Source: Halorhabdus tiamatea SARL4B
GTDB lineage: Archaea > Halobacteriota > Halobacteria > Halobacteriales > Haloarculaceae
Reading direction: 5' to 3'
DNA length: 64,000 bases
Assembly: GCF_000470655.1 (NCBI RefSeq)
Contig: NC_021921.1
Coordinates: 558,001-622,000 of the forward strand
Part shown: positions 24,768 to 34,437 of the stretch, piece after piece
How the letters are laid out: the number at the start of each line of letters is the position of its first letter
How positions within the stretch are numbered: position 1 is the first letter of the stretch
Made by a program: the position numbers and the translations under genes
Notes under the pieces: generated by a model
What the model saw: only the letters and a program-made list of their open reading frames with translations
What the model was told of the DNA's origin: nothing
The model's database searches: none

Positions 24768-25148
24768 CTTGTACCATGGGACGTTCTTGAGTTCCTCCTT
24801 GTTGTAGGCGAGGTCGTCTTTCGTATCGCCGACGAACTCGAAGTTCTGGGTCAGCACGATGGCATCGGTCGGACAGACCTCCTCACAGAGCCGACAGTAG
24901 ATACACTGGCCGACGTGGAGGTTGTACTGTTCGCCGTTGCGCTGGTCGTCCTGAACGATCTGGATGGTGTCGTTCGGACAGACGTTCTCACACTGTCGAC
25001 ACCAGATGCAGCGCTCCTGGCTGTACTTGTGGACGCCCCGGAACCGCGGGCTGACCTCGGGTGCGGTCTCGGGGTACTCGACGGTGAACGTCTTGCCGTC
25101 GAGGGCGTGTTTCATCGTCGTTGCCATACCTTTGAGGATGCCGATCAT
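24687..25148 (-). CDS. nuoI: Nuo/Fpo-type complex I subunit I (2x[4Fe-4S])
   Basis: A 153-residue ferredoxin-like subunit that carries two [4Fe-4S] clusters in the electron path to quinone. Cluster ligands are Cys47, 50, 53 and 57 (CIWCRQCENVC) and Cys82, 85, 88 and 92 (CIYCRLCEEVC). A short N-terminal helix (MIGILKGMATTMKHAL) contacts the membrane arm. It is the last gene of the proximal nuo block and lies 64 bp from nuoH. Its 3' end is duplicated in the adjacent tandem repeat. Confidence 0.95.
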   Translation of the reverse strand: MIGILKGMATTMKHALDGKTFTVEYPETAPEVSPRFRGVHKYSQERCIWCRQCENVCPNDTIQIVQDDQRNGEQYNLHVGQCIYCRLCEEVCPTDAIVLTQNFEFVGDTKDDLAYNKEELKNVPWYKDIDPLESREPDRGSWVGEGEGEVDYQ

Positions 25149-25212
25149 GTGGAGTCACCTCTGAGTTGTGGGTCGGGAATCGGACGCGCGCCGGCCATCG
25201 GACGGGACACCA

Positions 25213-26283
25213 TCAGGCCATCACCCCGACGACTGCCGCCGTCACGAGAAGATTCACCAGCGCGAGCACGAGCAGGACTTTCCAGCCGATCTCGATCAAC
25301 TGGTCGATCCGGACGCGGGGGACTGCCGAACGTGCCCACTGGGTGAACAGGAACACGCCCCAGATCTTGATGAGGAACCAGACGATTCCCGGCAGGAAGG
25401 GGCCAGCTGGGCCACCGAGGAACAGCGTCGCGATGATCGCCCCACCGAGGAAGATGTGGATGAACTCCCCGAGGTAAAACAGGACGAAGTAGACACTCGA
25501 GTACTCGGTCTGGTAGCCCGCGACGAGTTCGGTCGGCGCTTCGGGAATGTCGAAGGGGTTGCGGCCGACCTCTGCCAGGTTCGCGATCATGAACAGCGCG
25601 AACGCGAAGGGGTTGATGAACGCGAACCAGTTCGGAATCGCGACCGGCCCGAGCTGGAGGAACACCCCCTGCTGGGCGGCGACGATCTCGCTGAGTCGCA
25701 ACGAGCCCGCAAAGAGCACGACCGACGCACCGGTCAACACGAGCGGGATCTCGTAGGCGAGGTTCTGGGCGACCGCGCGCAGCCCACCGAGGAACGAGTA
25801 CTTGTTGTTCGAGGCGTACCCCGCCATCAACAGGCCGAGCGACGCGATCGACGAGACGGCGAAGACGTACGCCAGCCCGATCTCGGGGTCAGCAACCTGA
25901 ATGCCGTTACCCATCGGGATCACGGCGAACCCGATGAGTGCGGAAGACGCGAGAATGAGCGGCGCGAGGTCGTAGGCCGGTCGATCGGCTTTTTCGGGGA
26001 TGATCAGCTCCTTCGAGAGGAGCCGAACGGAGTCGACGACGATCGTCCCGATCCCCATCGGTCCGACGCGATTGACCGCGATCCGGTCGGTGAACGCCGC
26101 CGTGATCTTCCGTTTCGCCCACGGGCCCGCAAGTGCCGCATTGAGCAGGACGATGACCGCGACGACCGCCGCCGCGAGTAGTCCGGCCAGAAAGACCACG
26201 AGCGGGTTCGCCGCGTCCAGCCCGACCGAACCGAGCAGATCGACGATGGTATCGGTCAGCGTCGTCGCCTGGAGGTACATCAC
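25213..26283 (-). CDS. nuoH: Nuo/Fpo-type complex I subunit H
   Basis: A 356-residue membrane subunit that forms the quinone chamber at the junction of the peripheral and membrane arms. About eight helices are predicted. Conserved elements include GPMGIGTIVVDSVRLLSKE near the N-terminal third, NPFDIPEAPTELVAGYQTEY (about 250-270) and GEFIHIFLGG. It overlaps nuoCD by 4 bp upstream. Length is slightly above the bacterial norm because of the long first hydrophobic segment. Confidence 0.95.
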   Translation of the reverse strand: MMYLQATTLTDTIVDLLGSVGLDAANPLVVFLAGLLAAAVVAVIVLLNAALAGPWAKRKITAAFTDRIAVNRVGPMGIGTIVVDSVRLLSKELIIPEKADRPAYDLAPLILASSALIGFAVIPMGNGIQVADPEIGLAYVFAVSSIASLGLLMAGYASNNKYSFLGGLRAVAQNLAYEIPLVLTGASVVLFAGSLRLSEIVAAQQGVFLQLGPVAIPNWFAFINPFAFALFMIANLAEVGRNPFDIPEAPTELVAGYQTEYSSVYFVLFYLGEFIHIFLGGAIIATLFLGGPAGPFLPGIVWFLIKIWGVFLFTQWARSAVPRVRIDQLIEIGWKVLLVLALVNLLVTAAVVGVMA

Positions 26284-27947
26284 CGATCCACCTCCCCGAG
26301 CACGATGTCGAGACTGCCCAGCGAGGCCACCATATCAGGGATGTACTCGCCCTCGGACATCACCGGCAGCGTCTGAAGGTTCGAGAAACACGGACTCCGG
26401 ATCTTGAACCGCGCGGGCTTGTCCGTGCCGTCGCTGCGGATGTAGATCCCGAGTTCGCCCTTCGCGCCCTCGACCGCCCGGTAGATCTCCTTGTCGGGTT
26501 CGGGCTTGAGCGTCCGAGGGACGTTCGACTGGATCTCCCGGTCGTCCTCGGGCCAGTCCTCGAGGATATCGGCGCACTGGCGGACGATCTTCGCGGACTC
26601 CTCGACCTCCCGGAGGCGAACGAGCAGCCTGGCGTAGTTGTCCATCCCGTCTTCGGTCACGACGTCCCAGTCGAGTTCGTCGTAGTAACCGTAGGGATCG
26701 TCCCGTCGAAGGTCGTAATCGACGCCCGATCCGCGGGCGACGGGGCCGGTCGCGCCGTAGGACTTGGCGACCTCCGGTGGGAGGACACCGGTGTCGATCG
26801 TTCGCATCTGGAAGATCTCGTTGCCGGAGATGAGGTCGTGGTACTCCTCGAGTCGCTCGGGCACCTCCTCGGTGAACTCCCGGACCTTCTCGAGGTACTC
26901 CTCACGGGGTTCGGGCAAGTCCCAGGCGACCCCGCCGAGCCGGAAGTAGTTGAACATGAGCCGCTGGCCAGTGAGGTCCTCGAGCAGGTTCTGGACGACT
27001 TCCCGGTCCCGAATGGCGTACATGAAGATGACCGTGAAGTCACCGTATAGATCCAGCCCGAAGGTCCCGACCGCGAGCATGTGGGCTGCGATCCGCGTGA
27101 GTTCCGCGCCCATCGTCCGGAGGACCTGCGCGTACTCCGGAACGTCGATATCCGCCAAGTCCTCGGCGGCACGGGCGTAGGCCCACTCGTTGAGCAACCC
27201 GCCGGGGGTGTAGTCCCACCGGTCGGGGTAGGGCATGATCTGGTGGCGATAAGTACCCTGCTCGCACATCTGCTCTTCGCTGCGGTGGAGATACCCGATG
27301 TCCGGGTCGATGTCGACGATCTGCTCGCCGTCGAGCACTGTCTTGACGTGGAGAACCCCGTGAGTCGCCGGGTGATGTGGCCCGATGTTGACGAACATCG
27401 TGTCGGGGTCTTGCGGGCTCTGTTTGTCCTCCTGGAGCGGATTGGCGTGCTCACGAAGGGGGACGACCTGCGGCTGAGTCTGGTTGTAGCCATTCGAGAG
27501 TGGATGACCTTGCCACGTCTCGGGCAAGAGAATGCGCCGCAGATCCGGGTGCTCGTCGTACTCGATACCGACGAGGTCGTAGGCTTCCCGTTCGTGCCAG
27601 TCGGCGGTGTCGAACACCGATGCGCCCGACTGACTCACCGGCTCGTCGGAGCTGGTGGGGACCACGATCGACAGTTCCTGTGTCGGGTCGTCGTACTTCT
27701 TGAGGTGGTAGATCGACTCGTAGCGGTCGTCGTACTCCTGGGCGGTGACCGCCGAGAGGTGATCGAAGCCCGCTCGGTCTTTCAGCGTCGAGAGGACGTC
27801 TTCGACCTCGTCCGGCCGAATCACGAACCCCTCGGCGTTGACGTGCTCCTCGCGGTCGAGGACGTGCTCACCGAGCAAGTCGGCGAGTGCGTCGTAGTCC
27901 AGTCCGTCCTCGGTCACGCCGACGTCACGTTCTTGTTGTAAGCTCAT
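26280..27947 (-). CDS. nuoCD: Nuo/Fpo-type complex I fused subunit C/D
   Basis: A 555-residue fusion of NuoC (about residues 1-170, ending near LPETWQGHPLSNGYNQTQP) and NuoD (about 175-555). The NuoD part begins with the quinone-site motif GPHHPATHGVLHVKTVLDGE and contains DIDPDIGYLHRSEEQMCE. It ends in ...SLDIVLGEVDR, the family C-terminus. It belongs to the peripheral arm that reduces quinone, next to NuoB. It overlaps nuoB and nuoH by 4 bp each. The C-D fusion is usual in haloarchaea. Confidence 0.95.
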   Translation of the reverse strand: MSLQQERDVGVTEDGLDYDALADLLGEHVLDREEHVNAEGFVIRPDEVEDVLSTLKDRAGFDHLSAVTAQEYDDRYESIYHLKKYDDPTQELSIVVPTSSDEPVSQSGASVFDTADWHEREAYDLVGIEYDEHPDLRRILLPETWQGHPLSNGYNQTQPQVVPLREHANPLQEDKQSPQDPDTMFVNIGPHHPATHGVLHVKTVLDGEQIVDIDPDIGYLHRSEEQMCEQGTYRHQIMPYPDRWDYTPGGLLNEWAYARAAEDLADIDVPEYAQVLRTMGAELTRIAAHMLAVGTFGLDLYGDFTVIFMYAIRDREVVQNLLEDLTGQRLMFNYFRLGGVAWDLPEPREEYLEKVREFTEEVPERLEEYHDLISGNEIFQMRTIDTGVLPPEVAKSYGATGPVARGSGVDYDLRRDDPYGYYDELDWDVVTEDGMDNYARLLVRLREVEESAKIVRQCADILEDWPEDDREIQSNVPRTLKPEPDKEIYRAVEGAKGELGIYIRSDGTDKPARFKIRSPCFSNLQTLPVMSEGEYIPDMVASLGSLDIVLGEVDR

Positions 27948-28639
27948 GGCGAATCAGCCCAGTTGTACCGCATGACGAGATCGTCCTCGTCGATCTGGTC
28001 GGCGAGTTTCTCGACGATTTCGTCCTGTTCGAGCTCGCCGAACTCCTCGAGTTCGTAGGGCTTGACGACCACAGGCGAGGACTCGCCGTTGGCGATGCGC
28101 TCCTGGAGTTTGGCGACGCCGTAGATCAGCGCCTCGGGCCGGGGCGGGCACCCCGGGATCTGGATGTCGATCGGGATGACCTCTTCGGCCCCTTTGACGA
28201 CGTTGTACCCCTCCTGGAAGGGGCCGCCGGAGATCGTACACGACCCCATCCCGATGGTGAACTTCGGCTCCGGGACCTGATCGTAGACGCGCTTCATCCG
28301 GGGGGCGAACTTCGAGACGATGGTCCCGGGGACGATCATCACGTCCGCCTGCCGTGGCGAGGCACGGGGAACGCCGGCGTGGAAGCGATCGAGGTCGTGT
28401 TTCACCGAGTAGGTGTGCATCATCTCGATCGAGCAACAGGCGATCCCGAACTGGAGCATGAACATCGACGAGCCCCGGGCCCAGTTCATGAACTGGTCGA
28501 ACTTCGTGAGGATGAACGGCGTCGAGCCCAGCGCCTCACGCAGCCGGGAGTTGAACCGGTCGTCGACGCCCTCGCCCATCCGGGCCTCGCGTGTGGATTT
28601 CGTGCCGGTGCTCTCTGTCGGTTGTGTGTTCTGACTCAT
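27944..28639 (-). CDS. nuoB: Nuo/Fpo-type complex I subunit B (N2 cluster)
   Basis: A 231-residue subunit that binds the terminal [4Fe-4S] cluster N2 beside the quinone site. Ligands are visible in FGIACCSIEMMHT, MGSCTISGG and IPGCPPRPEALI. An acidic N-terminal extension of about 40 residues precedes the family core. It is one base downstream of nuoA and overlaps nuoCD by 4 bp. Confidence 0.96.
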   Translation of the reverse strand: MSQNTQPTESTGTKSTREARMGEGVDDRFNSRLREALGSTPFILTKFDQFMNWARGSSMFMLQFGIACCSIEMMHTYSVKHDLDRFHAGVPRASPRQADVMIVPGTIVSKFAPRMKRVYDQVPEPKFTIGMGSCTISGGPFQEGYNVVKGAEEVIPIDIQIPGCPPRPEALIYGVAKLQERIANGESSPVVVKPYELEEFGELEQDEIVEKLADQIDEDDLVMRYNWADSP

Positions 28640-28640
28640 G

Positions 28641-29048
28641 CTATGATTCGATCCGTTGTCGGCGTGCGCGCTTGCTGGTCACCCATCGGACGGCCCCATT
28701 GCGCCACGCCCAGCCGAGGCCGACCGCGAGAATACCGACGAACACGACCATCGGCGCGAGCGCACGCCAGAGGCCGACGGCCTCGACGGCGTCGTTGTAG
28801 ATGACCGTCCAGGGGAAGATGAGGACGGTCTCGATATCGAAGACGACGAACAGTAACGCGACCATGTAGTATTGAATGTTGAACTGGATGCGGGTGTCGC
28901 CGGTCGGCACCTCGCCGCTCTCGTAGGTGGCGCGCTTGCTTCGTTCGGGCACACTCGGCCGGAGTAACGCCGAGATCGCCAACATCGACAGGAGGATGAT
29001 TAGCCCGACGAGCGCCAGCGCCCCGATTGCGATCCATGGATTGCTCAT
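28641..29048 (-). CDS. nuoA: Nuo/Fpo-type complex I subunit A
   Basis: A 135-residue membrane subunit with three predicted helices and the conserved loop YESGEVPTGDTRIQFNIQYY followed by LLFVVFDIETVLIFPW. It is the first gene of the operon. The start was set at MSNPWIAIGAL (29046-29048); an in-frame upstream codon at 29129 adds 27 residues with no homology. The presumed promoter lies within the 196 bp separating it from purE; a TTATG element near 29080 on the minus strand is the only AT-rich patch. Confidence 0.93.
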   Translation of the reverse strand: MSNPWIAIGALALVGLIILLSMLAISALLRPSVPERSKRATYESGEVPTGDTRIQFNIQYYMVALLFVVFDIETVLIFPWTVIYNDAVEAVGLWRALAPMVVFVGILAVGLGWAWRNGAVRWVTSKRARRQRIES

Positions 29049-29244
29049 GTGGCCACTCTGGCCGTGGTTGGGTGCGGTCCCACATAAGGGTTCAGTGTTT
29101 CGGCCCGCGATACGGGCGATAGCGGCCATTTTTGCCCCGTCCTCCCAGGAGTTCGATCACGATCGACTCGCTACAGTCGCCGGTCACGCTGGACGGCAAC
29201 CGGATCGGTGAGACGCCGAATCGACTGGCAGTCAGTGTTGTGCG

Positions 29245-29880
29245 CTACTCACGGAAGCGCGGCGTTCCGCGTTCGTGCAGCGCCCGCGAGACCTCGCCGA
29301 CGTCCTGTTGTAACCCGTCGTGGTACTGGAGAAGCCGTTCCCGGAGGTCGGAGTGCTGACGGGCGAGGATCTGGACCGCCGAGAGCGCGGCGTTGAAGGA
29401 CTTTCCGGCGTCGACAGCGACGATGGGCGCACCCTGTGGCATCCCGATCACCGAGGGCAGAGACTTCTCCTGGACGGGAACGCCGATGACCGGCAACGGA
29501 TACGCGATCGAAGCCGTCATGTTCGGCAGGTCGGCGCTCTTCCCGCCCGCACCGGCGATGATGACGTCGATCCCACGATCCTCGGCGGTCTCGGCGTAGG
29601 CGTACATCAACTCGGGCGTCCGATGTGCGGAGACGACGAACGTCTCGAAGGTAAAGCGCGCCTCGGGCGCGGTCTCGTAGTCGGTCTGTTCGACGAAGTC
29701 GAGTTCCTCAGTCAAGACGTCGTAGGCCCCAGGCCGGCCGGATTCGGAGCCGGCCATCACGTCGAGATCCGAGTCCGAACCCATGATGATCCCGATATCC
29801 GGGGTTTCCTCGGCTGGACGGTCCATCTCGGCCTCTGCTTCAAGCTGGTCGATCAGTGACTGGACGCTCTCGCTCGTCAT
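29245..29880 (-). CDS. purE: N5-carboxyaminoimidazole ribonucleotide mutase
   Basis: Catalyses the PurE step of purine synthesis, interconverting N5-CAIR and CAIR. It has 211 residues; the family core of about 160 is preceded by an acidic N-terminal extension of about 27 residues. Motifs are GIIMGSDSDLDVM, VVSAHRTPELMYAYAETA, GAGGKSADLPNMTAS and PVIGVPVQ. The following gene upstream on the same strand is purK, 66 bp away, giving a purK-purE order. Catalytic His and Ser contexts are intact. Confidence 0.95.
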   Translation of the reverse strand: MTSESVQSLIDQLEAEAEMDRPAEETPDIGIIMGSDSDLDVMAGSESGRPGAYDVLTEELDFVEQTDYETAPEARFTFETFVVSAHRTPELMYAYAETAEDRGIDVIIAGAGGKSADLPNMTASIAYPLPVIGVPVQEKSLPSVIGMPQGAPIVAVDAGKSFNAALSAVQILARQHSDLRERLLQYHDGLQQDVGEVSRALHERGTPRFRE

Positions 29881-29946
29881 GGGCGAGTGTGCTCGCGGGG
29901 GTGGCCTAAGCGTGTCGGGATCGAATCAGCCGCGATCCAGTCCGTC

Positions 29947-31143
29947 TCAACTCGACCGGAACGTCAGCTCGTCGCGAACGTCACGCGTCCGTTCGAGTAG
30001 CTCGCCCGGATCGGCGTCGTCGTCCCCGACCTGGGTCACGTGGCCCATCTTCCGCAGGCGATAGACCTCGTCCTTCCCGTAGTAATGCATCGACGCGCCG
30101 TCGGCTTCGAGCGCATGATCGACGTTCCGAAGTGTGGCGTCCTGTCGCTCGTCGACGTCGCCGAGGACGTTCGCCGTCACCGTCGGCGAGCGGCGATCGG
30201 TCGCCCCGAGCGGCCACCCGACGACAGCCCGGAGGTGCTGTTCGAACTGTGAAGTGAGCGCACCCTCGATGGTCCAGTGGCCGGAGTTGTGCGGGCGGGG
30301 AGCGATCTCGTTGAGGAAGATCTCGTCGTCAGGCCCCTGGAAGAGTTCGATCCCGAAGACACCACGCCCCGCCATCACGTCCAATACGTCCAGAGCGACC
30401 TCGCGGGCACGCTCGCGTACGGCCGGATCAGCACGCGGTGGCGAGACCGTCTCCCGCAGGATCTCCTCGCGGTGGATCGTCTCGGTCACGGGGAAGGTGT
30501 CGCGCTCGCCGTCGCCACGGACGCCCATGACGGCGAGTTCGCGCTCGAAGTCGACGAAGGCTTCGACCATCGCCGCCCCGGACGGGTCCTCGGGTGTCGC
30601 GCCGGGCGCGGCGTCGACGATGGTCGCGAAGGCCGATTCGACATCGTCGGGCGATTCGATCGGGACGTTCCCGCGGCCGTCGTAGCCACCCTCCCGGGCT
30701 TTCAGCATGGCCGGATAGCCCAGTTCGTCGAGTGCAGCCCGGAGATCGTCGACCGAATCCACGCCGCGGAACGGGGGGACGGGTACGCCGGCGTCTTCGA
30801 GGCGGCGCTTCTGGACGAGTTTGTCCTCGATGAGCGAGAGCGTCTCGGGCTTGGGGTGGACTGGTGTCCCCGTCTCCTGGCTTACTGTCTCCAGAACCCC
30901 CGTCCCGGCGAGTTCGATCTCGTAGGTAAGGTAGTCGGCGCGTTCTGCGAGTTCAGCAAGTGCGTCGGGGTCGTCGAAGTCGGCGACGATCTGGTCGGCG
31001 ACAACCGGCGAGGCGGGCGCGTCGGGTGTCGGATCCACGACGATCACCTCGATCCCGAGCGGCGCGGCGGCCTCGCCGAGCATCCGGCCGAGTTGGCCGC
31101 CGCCGACGACGCCGACGGTGGGGCCTGGCAGCGTAGTTGTCAC
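29947..31143 (-). CDS. purK: N5-carboxyaminoimidazole ribonucleotide synthase
   Basis: An ATP-grasp enzyme that carboxylates AIR to N5-CAIR using bicarbonate, feeding PurE. It has 398 residues. The N-terminal GVVGGGQLGRML motif, the ATP-grasp region with GYDGRGNVPI and the C-terminal NEIAPRPHNSGHWTIEGALTSQFEQHLRA pattern are all present. It is transcribed upstream of purE in a two-gene unit. Together with purF at 4.8-6.2 kb it completes part of the purine pathway in this window. Confidence 0.95.
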   Translation of the reverse strand: MTTTLPGPTVGVVGGGQLGRMLGEAAAPLGIEVIVVDPTPDAPASPVVADQIVADFDDPDALAELAERADYLTYEIELAGTGVLETVSQETGTPVHPKPETLSLIEDKLVQKRRLEDAGVPVPPFRGVDSVDDLRAALDELGYPAMLKAREGGYDGRGNVPIESPDDVESAFATIVDAAPGATPEDPSGAAMVEAFVDFERELAVMGVRGDGERDTFPVTETIHREEILRETVSPPRADPAVRERAREVALDVLDVMAGRGVFGIELFQGPDDEIFLNEIAPRPHNSGHWTIEGALTSQFEQHLRAVVGWPLGATDRRSPTVTANVLGDVDERQDATLRNVDHALEADGASMHYYGKDEVYRLRKMGHVTQVGDDDADPGELLERTRDVRDELTFRSS

Positions 31144-31217
31144 GGTTGGCTCGCGGTTCCACAGGCGCGGCCAAAAGGGTTGCCTTGCGACACGAACGAT
31201 CGTCGCACAATCCGCGG

Positions 31218-33089
31218 TCAGTCCTCGTTGACGCTCTCGTGGACGTAGATCGTCGCTTCCGAGCCGTAGGTCCGGAGCCGATAGGTACGTGGCTGGTAGT
31301 CGGTTTCGAGCGCATCCTCGGGCACGGTAGCGTCGCTGTCTCGCGTAATCACGATCGGGGGTGGATCGTCACCCTCGGTGCGATCGACGAGCGCATCGCT
31401 GTCGCCCTCGCACTCGGAATCGGCGTCGTAGGCGGCGAGATACCAGTTCATCGGGAGCAGGTTCGTCCACTGCGTGCAAGTGGGCCGGAAGTCCTTGCTG
31501 ACACTGCCCGGATCGCTTCTGACATACGCGTTGTCCCCAGTCGAGCCGTCGTAGACGACGACGTCCGTCCCGGCGTTCGTCGCGGCGACTGCCTGCAACT
31601 GGTCGAGCGCGCGGAGGTCGTCTGCGGGTTGGCCGTACTGCACGAGCATGTTGTCTTCCGACCGATCGGCCGGTGGATACGCGCCGGAGACGGCCACGGA
31701 AGCCACCAGTAGCGCGACGATGACGATGACGACTGCTGACAGCCCGAGATCGAACCGATCGTTCCGCCGGTAGGCGACCGTCGCCCACCGGCCGACGATG
31801 CCGAGACCGACGGCCGCGGGGACCGCCAGCGGGACGACGACGTGGGTCATGTTCCACTTCCAGCCCGCGTCGATCGAGAGCGTCAGCGGGTACCCGATCA
31901 CCGAGAACACCGCCGCAAAGAACATGAACAGCACCAGCGTCCGACTGCGCTCGGCGAGATACCGTTCGTAGAGGACGCCGACGAGCCCGAAACCGACGAC
32001 GGCTGGGGCTTTCGAAAGAAGGCCACCGCCCATCGCGAACAGCCGCGACAGGTAAGGGACAGCTTCGGGATCGGTGCTCGACGCCGTCGCTTCGACGACC
32101 GGCGACCCGGGGAGATCCAGGATGACGGCGTCCATATCGCCGAACGCGAAGTACTCGCCAGTCGGATAGACAACGTACGTGAGAGTATCCCAGACCAGGT
32201 GAGGGATCTTGAGAGGACTACCGAGCGCCGCCCAGAGGCTGAGTCCCTCCGGCGGGTGATAGATTCCGTCGACGCCACCACCCCGTGGCGCGAACAGGAC
32301 GGTGAACAGCGCCAGGGCCACGACAGCGATCCCGATAGCGTGGCCGACGTAGAACCGAGGGTGCTGGCGGACGGCCCCCAGACGGCTTCGGAAGTGAGCG
32401 AACTTCGTCGCCACCAGATCGAGGCCACCGCGATAGTTTCGGGGGCGATAGAGCGCGACGTCGAGGATGATCGCACCGGCCCCGAGCCAGGTGAGCACGT
32501 ACAGCGGCGCGTTCTCCTTGGATCCGACAGCCAGCACGATGCAGACAGTCGCCGCGTAGAGATACCGAATGCGGCGGGTGTCATAGAAGCGAACGAAGAG
32601 GCCGAAGGCGGTGAACATGAACGTCGCGACCAGCAGATCGCTGCGCATGAACCGCGAGTAGTACAGCAGGACGGCGTTGGCCGAGAGCAACCCAGAGAGG
32701 ACGATGACTTCAACGTCCCGGAGGTGCTCGCGATAGAGGAGGGCTGAAAGCGGGAGGAGGCCGCCGATGATCGCGACGGGAATCCGGATCGTCGTGTCGC
32801 TGGGCCCGAGAATTCCAAAGAGATACCGCGAGAGGTGCTGGATCACCGGGCCGTGGGTGTGGGAGTTGTATGCGAAGCGGCCCGTCTCGAACGTGTAGTC
32901 GACCCAGTAGGCGACGCGGGCCTCGTCCCAGTGGGCGGGCCGCAATCCGAGGAGGATGAAGCGGGCGAGCAGCCCGACGGCCGTGAACGCCAGCACGGCG
33001 GCGACCATTGGATGCTCGGCGATAGCGGCCCGAATTCGGGTGCTGCTGTCGCGGGAGGGCGGGTCAGCGGCGTCGGCGACCTCAGCCAT
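31218..33089 (-). CDS. Polytopic membrane protein of the TIGR03663/Agl23 type
   Basis: A 623-residue membrane protein with about 12 predicted helices and a large C-terminal extracytoplasmic domain (about 460-623) rich in Asp and aromatic residues. It matches my memory of the TIGR03663 family, annotated 'flippase activity-associated protein Agl23', which resembles GT-C glycosyltransferases such as PMT and STT3. The first loop contains DEARVAYWVDYTFETGRFAYNSHTHGP in segments typical of the family's acidic catalytic loop. A role in lipid-linked glycan handling for S-layer glycosylation is an inference. It is divergent from the aminotransferase gene. Confidence 0.75.
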   Translation of the reverse strand: MAEVADAADPPSRDSSTRIRAAIAEHPMVAAVLAFTAVGLLARFILLGLRPAHWDEARVAYWVDYTFETGRFAYNSHTHGPVIQHLSRYLFGILGPSDTTIRIPVAIIGGLLPLSALLYREHLRDVEVIVLSGLLSANAVLLYYSRFMRSDLLVATFMFTAFGLFVRFYDTRRIRYLYAATVCIVLAVGSKENAPLYVLTWLGAGAIILDVALYRPRNYRGGLDLVATKFAHFRSRLGAVRQHPRFYVGHAIGIAVVALALFTVLFAPRGGGVDGIYHPPEGLSLWAALGSPLKIPHLVWDTLTYVVYPTGEYFAFGDMDAVILDLPGSPVVEATASSTDPEAVPYLSRLFAMGGGLLSKAPAVVGFGLVGVLYERYLAERSRTLVLFMFFAAVFSVIGYPLTLSIDAGWKWNMTHVVVPLAVPAAVGLGIVGRWATVAYRRNDRFDLGLSAVVIVIVALLVASVAVSGAYPPADRSEDNMLVQYGQPADDLRALDQLQAVAATNAGTDVVVYDGSTGDNAYVRSDPGSVSKDFRPTCTQWTNLLPMNWYLAAYDADSECEGDSDALVDRTEGDDPPPIVITRDSDATVPEDALETDYQPRTYRLRTYGSEATIYVHESVNED

Positions 33090-33261
33090 GTTGGCTTGCT
33101 GTGTCCCCGGGGGTTAGAATCCTTCCGATTAGACGAATATCCCGGACCGTCGAGAGTCGAGCGGTACACCTTTACCCGCCGGGCGGTCATCACCCACCAC
33201 GAAACGCGGGAGCCGGTTCGTGACGAACCCGGGCCGGCGGCCCGTACGGAGAGCACTACAC

Positions 33262-34410
33262 ATGGACTTCGCCGAACGCATCACGCGAGTCGAACCGAGC
33301 GCGACCATCGCGATCAGCAACCTCGCCGCCGAACTCGAGGCCGACGGCGTCGACGTCGTCGACCTGAGCGTCGGCGAACCGGACTTCGATACGCCGGAGA
33401 ACATTAAGGACGCCGCCAAAGCGGCCATGGACGCGGGCAACACGGGCTATACGCCCTCGGACGGGATTCCCGAGCTCAAAGACGCCATCGTCGAGAAGCT
33501 CCACGACGACGGACTCACCCAGTACGGGAGCGAGAACGTCATCGTCACGCCAGGTGGCAAGCAAGCCCTCTACGAGGTTTTCCAGTCGCTGATCGACGAC
33601 GGGGACGAGGTCTGCCTCCTCGATCCCGCGTGGGTCTCCTACGAGGCGATGGTCAAGCTTGCCGGCGGGAGTCTGGCGCGCGTCGACACCGCCGCCCACG
33701 ACTTCGACCTCGAGCCCGCACTGGACGATCTCGCGGCGACGGTCTCCGACGAGACGGAGCTGCTCGTGATCAACTCGCCGGGCAACCCCCACGGCTCGAT
33801 CTACTCCGACGCCGCACTCGAGGGCGTCCGCGACCTGGCCGTCGAGCACGACATCACCGTGATCTCCGACGAGATCTACAAGGAGATCACCTACGACGGC
33901 CGGGAGGCGACGAGTCTGGGGGCGCTCGACGGCATGGAAGATCGGACGATCACGCTCAACGGCTTCTCGAAGGCCTACGCGATGACCGGCTGGCGGCTTG
34001 GCTATTTCGCCGGCCCCGAAGAGCTGGTCGAGCAGGCGGGGAAACTCCACTCCCATTCGGTGACCTGCGCGGTCAACTTCGTCCAACACGCCGGCGTCGA
34101 AGCCCTGCGAAACGTCGACGAGAGTATCGAGGAGATGCGGGCAGCCTTCGAGCAGCGGCGGGACATGTTGGTGGATCTGTTCGCCGAGTACGGCAAAGAG
34201 ATTCCCGAACCGGAAGGTGCGTTCTACGTGATGCTTCCCGTGGATGGAGACGACCAGGCCTGGGCCGAGGAAGCCGTCGAGGAGGCCCATGTCGCGACTG
34301 TACCGGGGAGTCCGTTCGGCACGCCGGGGTACGTCCGGCTCTCGTACGCCGCGAGTCGAGAACGACTCCGAGAGGGTGTCGAGCGGCTGGCCGAGGCAGA
34401 CTTGTTGTGA
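33262..34410 (+). CDS. Class I/II aminotransferase (aspartate aminotransferase type)
   Basis: A 382-residue fold-type I PLP enzyme. The Schiff-base Lys is in TLNGFSKAYAMTGWRLGY, the PLP-phosphate Arg context follows it, and the ring-stacking and Asp contacts are in SPGNPHGS and DEIYKEITY. The C-terminal substrate Arg is in GYVRLSYA. It is probably an aspartate or broad amino-acid aminotransferase; substrate cannot be set by eye. The start was chosen at MDFAERITRVEPS (33262) since the upstream 14 residues are arginine-rich and unlike the rest of the proteome. Confidence 0.9.
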   Translation: MDFAERITRVEPSATIAISNLAAELEADGVDVVDLSVGEPDFDTPENIKDAAKAAMDAGNTGYTPSDGIPELKDAIVEKLHDDGLTQYGSENVIVTPGGKQALYEVFQSLIDDGDEVCLLDPAWVSYEAMVKLAGGSLARVDTAAHDFDLEPALDDLAATVSDETELLVINSPGNPHGSIYSDAALEGVRDLAVEHDITVISDEIYKEITYDGREATSLGALDGMEDRTITLNGFSKAYAMTGWRLGYFAGPEELVEQAGKLHSHSVTCAVNFVQHAGVEALRNVDESIEEMRAAFEQRRDMLVDLFAEYGKEIPEPEGAFYVMLPVDGDDQAWAEEAVEEAHVATVPGSPFGTPGYVRLSYAASRERLREGVERLAEADLL

Positions 34411-34437
34411 ACCGCTAAAGCGGAGTGGAGTGAACTG

